From positions 1,674,001-1,738,000 of the forward strand of contig NZ_CP009458.1 in assembly GCF_000758305.1 (NCBI RefSeq): DNA of 64,000 nucleotides, written 5' to 3'. The stretch is from Cedecea neteri (GTDB lineage: Bacteria; Pseudomonadota; Gammaproteobacteria; Enterobacterales; Enterobacteriaceae). The notes beneath the pieces were generated by a model. That model ran no database searches and had not been told where the DNA came from. It worked only from the letters and a program-made list of their open reading frames with translations. Both the position numbers and the translations under genes were made by a program. Shown piece by piece: positions 60,862-64,000 of this stretch (positions within the stretch are counted from its first letter, which is position 1; each line of letters opens with the position of its first letter).

Positions 60862-61368
60862 ATGGTTAGCGATATCCTTCAGCCTGACCTTCGGGTCGTG
60901 TTTTGCGGTATTAATCCGGGAAAATCATCCGCTCATCTCGGGCTGCCTTTTGCGCATCCTGCCAATCGCTTCTGGAAAGTGCTTCACCTCGCGGGATTTA
61001 CAGACCGACAGCTTAAGCCTGAGGAGGCGCAATTGCTTCTTTCCTACGGCTGCGGCGTGACGAAACTGGTTGAGCGGCCAACGGTTCAGGCAAGCGAAGT
61101 GGCGCTACAGGAGCTGCGTGACGGTGGGCGAGAGCTGATCACGAAGATGCAGGAGTACCAGCCGGGAGCGCTGGCGATCCTGGGCAAGCAGGCGTTTGAG
61201 CAGGCTTTCCGGCAGCGTGGTGCGAAGTGGGGAAGGCAGGAAGTTACTCTGGGTGATACCGAGGTATGGATTTTGCCTAACCCGAGCGGCTTGAGCCGCA
61301 TCACGGTGGATAATCTGGTGGAGGCTTATAGAGAGCTGAATGAGTCGCTGACGGTGCGTGGGCGGTAA
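60862..61368 (+). CDS. mug: G/U mismatch-specific DNA glycosylase Mug
   Basis: The 168-residue uracil/thymine DNA glycosylase-family enzyme removes U, ethenocytosine and, less well, T opposite G. Active-site motif GINPG and the NPSGLSR wedge are present. The ATG at 60862 gives exactly the E. coli length; the in-frame ATG at 60808 would add 18 residues without a ribosome site. It is convergent with rpoD. Confidence 0.95.
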   Translation: MVSDILQPDLRVVFCGINPGKSSAHLGLPFAHPANRFWKVLHLAGFTDRQLKPEEAQLLLSYGCGVTKLVERPTVQASEVALQELRDGGRELITKMQEYQPGALAILGKQAFEQAFRQRGAKWGRQEVTLGDTEVWILPNPSGLSRITVDNLVEAYRELNESLTVRGR

Positions 61369-61386
61369 ATAAGGTGTTGCCGTTTT

Positions 61387-61476
61387 CCCTCACCCCGGCC
61401 CTCTCCCAGAGGGAGAGGGGGAATTAAAAGAAGCTCCCAGAGGGAGAGAGGGAATGAAAAGAAGTGTCCGGAGGGA
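61387..61476. repeat. palindromic repeat element 5 (degenerate)
   Basis: It starts CCCTCACCCCGGCCCTCTCCC and continues with AGAGGGAGAGG cores around 61415 and 61440. The spacer (AAAGAAG) is short and units degrade towards 61476, and the inverted right end is missing. It lies between the convergent genes mug and rpoD. Confidence 0.65.
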
Positions 61477-61523
61477 GACTGGAAAAAGCGCTTTGAAAAA
61501 CGACAGCGCCCAGAAATTCAAGG

Positions 61524-61552
61524 CAAAAAAAAGCTCCCTGGCGGGAGCTTTT
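61524..61552 (-). terminator. rpoD: intrinsic terminator of rpoD
   Basis: Read on the minus strand, AAAAGCTCCCGCC leads into GGGAGCTTTTTTTT, a GC-rich hairpin followed by a T-run. It lies 17 bp beyond the rpoD stop codon. Confidence 0.85.
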
Positions 61553-61568
61553 CAATTTTGGGCAGCGA

Positions 61569-63413
61569 TTAATCGTCCAGGAAGCTACGCAGGACTTCAG
61601 AGCGGCTTGGGTGGCGCAGTTTGCGCAGCGCCTTCGCTTCGATCTGACGGATACGTTCGCGGGTAACGTCGAACTGTTTACCCACTTCTTCCAGCGTGTG
61701 GTCGGTGTTCATATCGATACCGAAGCGCATACGCAGGACTTTCGCTTCACGCGCTGTCAGGCCAGCCAGAACGTCGTGCGTTGCGGAACGCAGACTTTCG
61801 GAGGTGGCAGAATCCAGCGGCAGCTCGAGGGTGGTGTCCTCGATGAAATCACCCAGATGCGAATCCTCATCGTCGCCGATTGGCGTTTCCATGGAGATAG
61901 GCTCTTTGGCAATTTTCAGCACTTTACGGATTTTGTCTTCCGGCATCAGCATACGCTCGGCTAACTCTTCCGGCGTTGGTTCACGGCCCATCTCCTGCAG
62001 CATCTGGCGCGAAATACGGTTGAGCTTGTTGATGGTCTCAATCATGTGCACCGGAATACGGATGGTACGCGCCTGGTCGGCGATGGAGCGGGTGATAGCC
62101 TGACGGATCCACCAGGTTGCATAAGTCGAGAACTTATAACCACGGCGGTATTCAAACTTATCAACGGCTTTCATCAGGCCGATGTTGCCTTCCTGAATCA
62201 GGTCGAGGAACTGCAGGCCACGGTTGGTGTATTTCTTCGCGATAGAAATAACCAGACGCAAGTTGGCTTCAACCATCTCTTTCTTCGCACGGCGCGCTTT
62301 CGCTTCACCAATGGACATGCGACGGTTGATGTCTTTTACTTGCTCGATGGTCAGGCCGGTCTCTTCTTCGATCTGCTGCAGCTTCTGCAGGCTGCGGTGA
62401 ACGTCTTCGGACACTTCATGCAGCTTCTCAGACCACGGCTTGTTCATCGCAATGGCCGCGTTGAACCAGGTTTCGCTAGTTTCGTTGCCGGTGAACAGCG
62501 TGATGAAGTTTTTCTTCGGCATTTTGCACTGCTCAACGCACAGCTTCATGATGATACGTTCTTGGGTACGAACGCGGTCCATCATGACGCGCATGCTGTT
62601 GACCAGGTAGTCGAACTGTTTTGGCACCAGGCGGAACTGTTTGAACACTTCAGACAGCTGCAGGATCTCCGCGGCGGCGTCAGCGTGGCTGCGGCCCTTC
62701 GCTTTGATGGTGTCGCGAGTCAGTTCGTACTGCTTACGCAGCTCACCAAATTTTTCGCGCGCCAGTTCCGGGTCGATGCTGTTGTCATCGTCGGAGCTGT
62801 CGTCGTCAGACTCTTCGTCTTCGTCCTCATCATCGTCCATCTCTTCCTGAGAGAGTTCGGAGCCGACGTGGGTTGCGGTTGGTGCAAGATCTTCTTCCGC
62901 GTTCGGGTCAACAAAGCCGGTGATAAGGTCGGACAGGCGCGCTTCTTCAGCTTCGACGCGATCGTACTGCTCCAGCAGATAGGTGATCGCTTCCGGATAC
63001 TCGGCAACCGAGCACTGTACCTGGTTGATACCGTCTTCGATACGCTTCGCGATATCGATCTCACCCTCACGGGTTAACAGTTCAACGGTCCCCATTTCGC
63101 GCATGTACATACGCACAGGGTCGGTGGTACGTCCGATTTCGGATTCCACGCTGGACAGTACCTGAGCAGCCGCTTCTTCCGCGTCTTCATCGGTGCTGTT
63201 TGAGTTTTCAGCAAGCAAAAGATCATCGGCATCAGGGGCTTCTTCCATCACCTGAATGCCCATGTCGTTGATCATTTGGATGATGTCTTCGATCTGATCG
63301 GAGTCGACGATATCTTCCGGCAGATGGTCATTGACCTCGGCATAGGTCAGATAGCCTTGCTCCTTACCACGTTGGACAAGAAGCTTGAGCTGTGACTGCG
63401 GGTTTTGCTCCAT
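61569..63413 (-). CDS. rpoD: RNA polymerase housekeeping sigma factor RpoD (sigma-70)
   Basis: The 614-residue protein (E. coli 613) has region 1.1, region 1.2, the acidic non-conserved region (DDDEDEDEESDDDSSDDD), regions 2.1-2.4 (YATWWIRQAITRSIADQARTIRIP), region 3 and region 4 (TLEEVGKQFDVTRERIRQIEAKALRKLRHP). The ATG at 63413 begins MEQNPQSQLKLLV as in E. coli; an in-frame start at 63470 is not used. It is the last gene of the rpsU-dnaG-rpoD macromolecular synthesis operon. Confidence 0.98.
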   Translation of the reverse strand: MEQNPQSQLKLLVQRGKEQGYLTYAEVNDHLPEDIVDSDQIEDIIQMINDMGIQVMEEAPDADDLLLAENSNSTDEDAEEAAAQVLSSVESEIGRTTDPVRMYMREMGTVELLTREGEIDIAKRIEDGINQVQCSVAEYPEAITYLLEQYDRVEAEEARLSDLITGFVDPNAEEDLAPTATHVGSELSQEEMDDDEDEDEESDDDSSDDDNSIDPELAREKFGELRKQYELTRDTIKAKGRSHADAAAEILQLSEVFKQFRLVPKQFDYLVNSMRVMMDRVRTQERIIMKLCVEQCKMPKKNFITLFTGNETSETWFNAAIAMNKPWSEKLHEVSEDVHRSLQKLQQIEEETGLTIEQVKDINRRMSIGEAKARRAKKEMVEANLRLVISIAKKYTNRGLQFLDLIQEGNIGLMKAVDKFEYRRGYKFSTYATWWIRQAITRSIADQARTIRIPVHMIETINKLNRISRQMLQEMGREPTPEELAERMLMPEDKIRKVLKIAKEPISMETPIGDDEDSHLGDFIEDTTLELPLDSATSESLRSATHDVLAGLTAREAKVLRMRFGIDMNTDHTLEEVGKQFDVTRERIRQIEAKALRKLRHPSRSEVLRSFLDD

Positions 63414-63498
63414 AAGACGGTATCCACACTTCAGTATTAGGGTTGTGTCGGTAGGCGTTGCCGCCAACAATAACGTACGAGGGCTGATTTATTTTTAT

Positions 63499-63519
63499 GC
63501 CGCAGCCCGTCCGTGCGGC
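63499..63519 (-). other. hairpin in the dnaG-rpoD spacer
   Basis: On the minus strand GCCGCA and TGCGGC pair around a 9-base loop and are followed by ATAAAAATAAAT. In E. coli the dnaG-rpoD spacer is an RNA processing point, so this may be a processing or weak attenuation structure. The rest of 63414-63563 is the rpoD leader. Confidence 0.4.
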
Positions 63520-63563
63520 GTTCGGGGGTGACCCGATCAATGTTCGGCAGTTAAGCCGCGAAT

Positions 63564-64000
63564 CTATTTTTTGGCGCGCGACTGCGTGATCACGCGAACT
63601 TCTTCACGCTCCGCCGGGGTCAGCCCGGTCGTTCTGGAACGTGCCATTAATTCTTCAAACCTCAGCTCCAGCGCGGACTCAAAAAGATGGTCCAGCGAGT
63701 CGGTGAACGTTTTTTCAGCAATGTCCTTATCTGCTATATCGTCCCACGCCGAGAGTTTTTCAAGGGTCGTGGCCTCATTTGTGCCACGATATTGTTCCAG
63801 TAGCTGCCCGGTTGTCAGCCCCGGATGCGCCAGACAGGCGTCAACCAGGCCGCTAAACAGCGTTAAACCCGGCAACTTTGCGGCATCCAGCCCGCTTAGT
63901 GGCGGGACCAGCGGAGCCAGTTCCGGATTCTGTACCAATAACCCTATCAGTATACGCATGGTTGTGCGTTTTAGCTGAGGCGCCGGACGAGGTGTCGCAC
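63564..64000 (-). CDS. dnaG: DNA primase DnaG, C-terminal part (5' end beyond the window)
   Basis: The C-terminal 145 or so residues of primase, including the helicase-binding domain: PQLKRTTMRILIGLLVQNPEL, LPGLTLFSGLVDACL, TTLEKLSAWDDIADKDIAEKTFTDSLDHLF, ending QSRAKK. The frame runs off the right edge. It matches the E. coli DnaG C-terminus closely, and the DnaB-interaction domain appears intact. Confidence 0.95.
   Translation of the reverse strand, partial: ATPRPAPQLKRTTMRILIGLLVQNPELAPLVPPLSGLDAAKLPGLTLFSGLVDACLAHPGLTTGQLLEQYRGTNEATTLEKLSAWDDIADKDIAEKTFTDSLDHLFESALELRFEELMARSRTTGLTPAEREEVRVITQSRAKK

Noticed and set aside
62046..63077. Open frame of 343 codons antisense to rpoD
   Set aside because: Shadow of the conserved rpoD reading frame with no ribosome site or domain.

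Overview
The window is chromosomal DNA from a member of the Enterobacterales, within or close to the Enterobacteriaceae. Evidence: an E. coli-like dnaG-rpoD-mug-ileX block at the right end, near-E. coli versions of aer, proP, patA, the whole lsr locus, uxuA and uxuR, plus a Klebsiella-type citrate lyase cluster and a Klebsiella-type bglK. The genus cannot be fixed from sequence alone; Cedecea, Kosakonia, Enterobacter and relatives are candidates. Relative to E. coli, the backbone patA / aer / ileX-mug-rpoD-dnaG is interrupted by long accessory stretches.

Layout. 1-3.9 kb (minus): end of a CcdA/DipZ-type membrane thiol transporter, a two-component pair and a periplasmic alpha/beta hydrolase. 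4.3-12.8 kb: complete autoinducer-2 locus, lsrK and lsrR divergent from lsrACDBFG. 13.2-16.0 kb: patA with a sigma-54 promoter, and a DgcZ-type zinc-sensing diguanylate cyclase. 16.0-21.1 kb: a five-gene peptide-type ABC importer. 21.1-21.8 kb: a highly folded intergenic element. 21.9-25.2 kb: proP, and aer with a sigma-28 promoter. 25.2-35.3 kb: citrate fermentation, with a CitA/CitB-type two-component pair divergent from transporter-FAH protein-citCDEFXG. 35.4-39.5 kb: curA, a cspA-family gene with a long cold-shock leader, and uxuA-uxuR with operators.

39.5-45.4 kb is the most unusual part: a low-GC island holding two paralogous double-glycine microcin precursors, two small membrane proteins that look like immunity proteins, and a CvaA/CvaB-type exporter pair (periplasmic adaptor plus C39-peptidase ABC transporter). 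It lies between the intact uxuR gene and a decayed second copy of the uxuR 3' end, which marks the insertion boundary.

45.4-49.9 kb (mostly minus): ECF sigma / anti-sigma / TPR / cytochrome b561 operon, an S-adenosylhomocysteine hydrolase-like protein with an altered active-site motif, and a histidine phosphatase. 50-57.1 kb: beta-glucoside utilisation (porin, PTS IIC and IIB, divergent GntR/UTRA regulator, BglK kinase, GH1 phospho-beta-glucosidase). 57.5-60.4 kb: cupin protein, a methyl-accepting chemotaxis protein with a sigma-28 promoter, and a YoaC-like protein. 60.6-64 kb: tRNA-Ile2 (ileX), mug, rpoD and the 3' part of dnaG.

Five intergenic palindromic repeat elements of one family (CCCTCACCC..CCCTCTCCC ends, GGGAGAGGG cores) sit at gene 3' ends; three have expanded into tandem arrays with a private spacer each. 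Coordinates and translations were read by eye; homology statements rest on recognised family motifs and remembered reference sequences, not on a database search.
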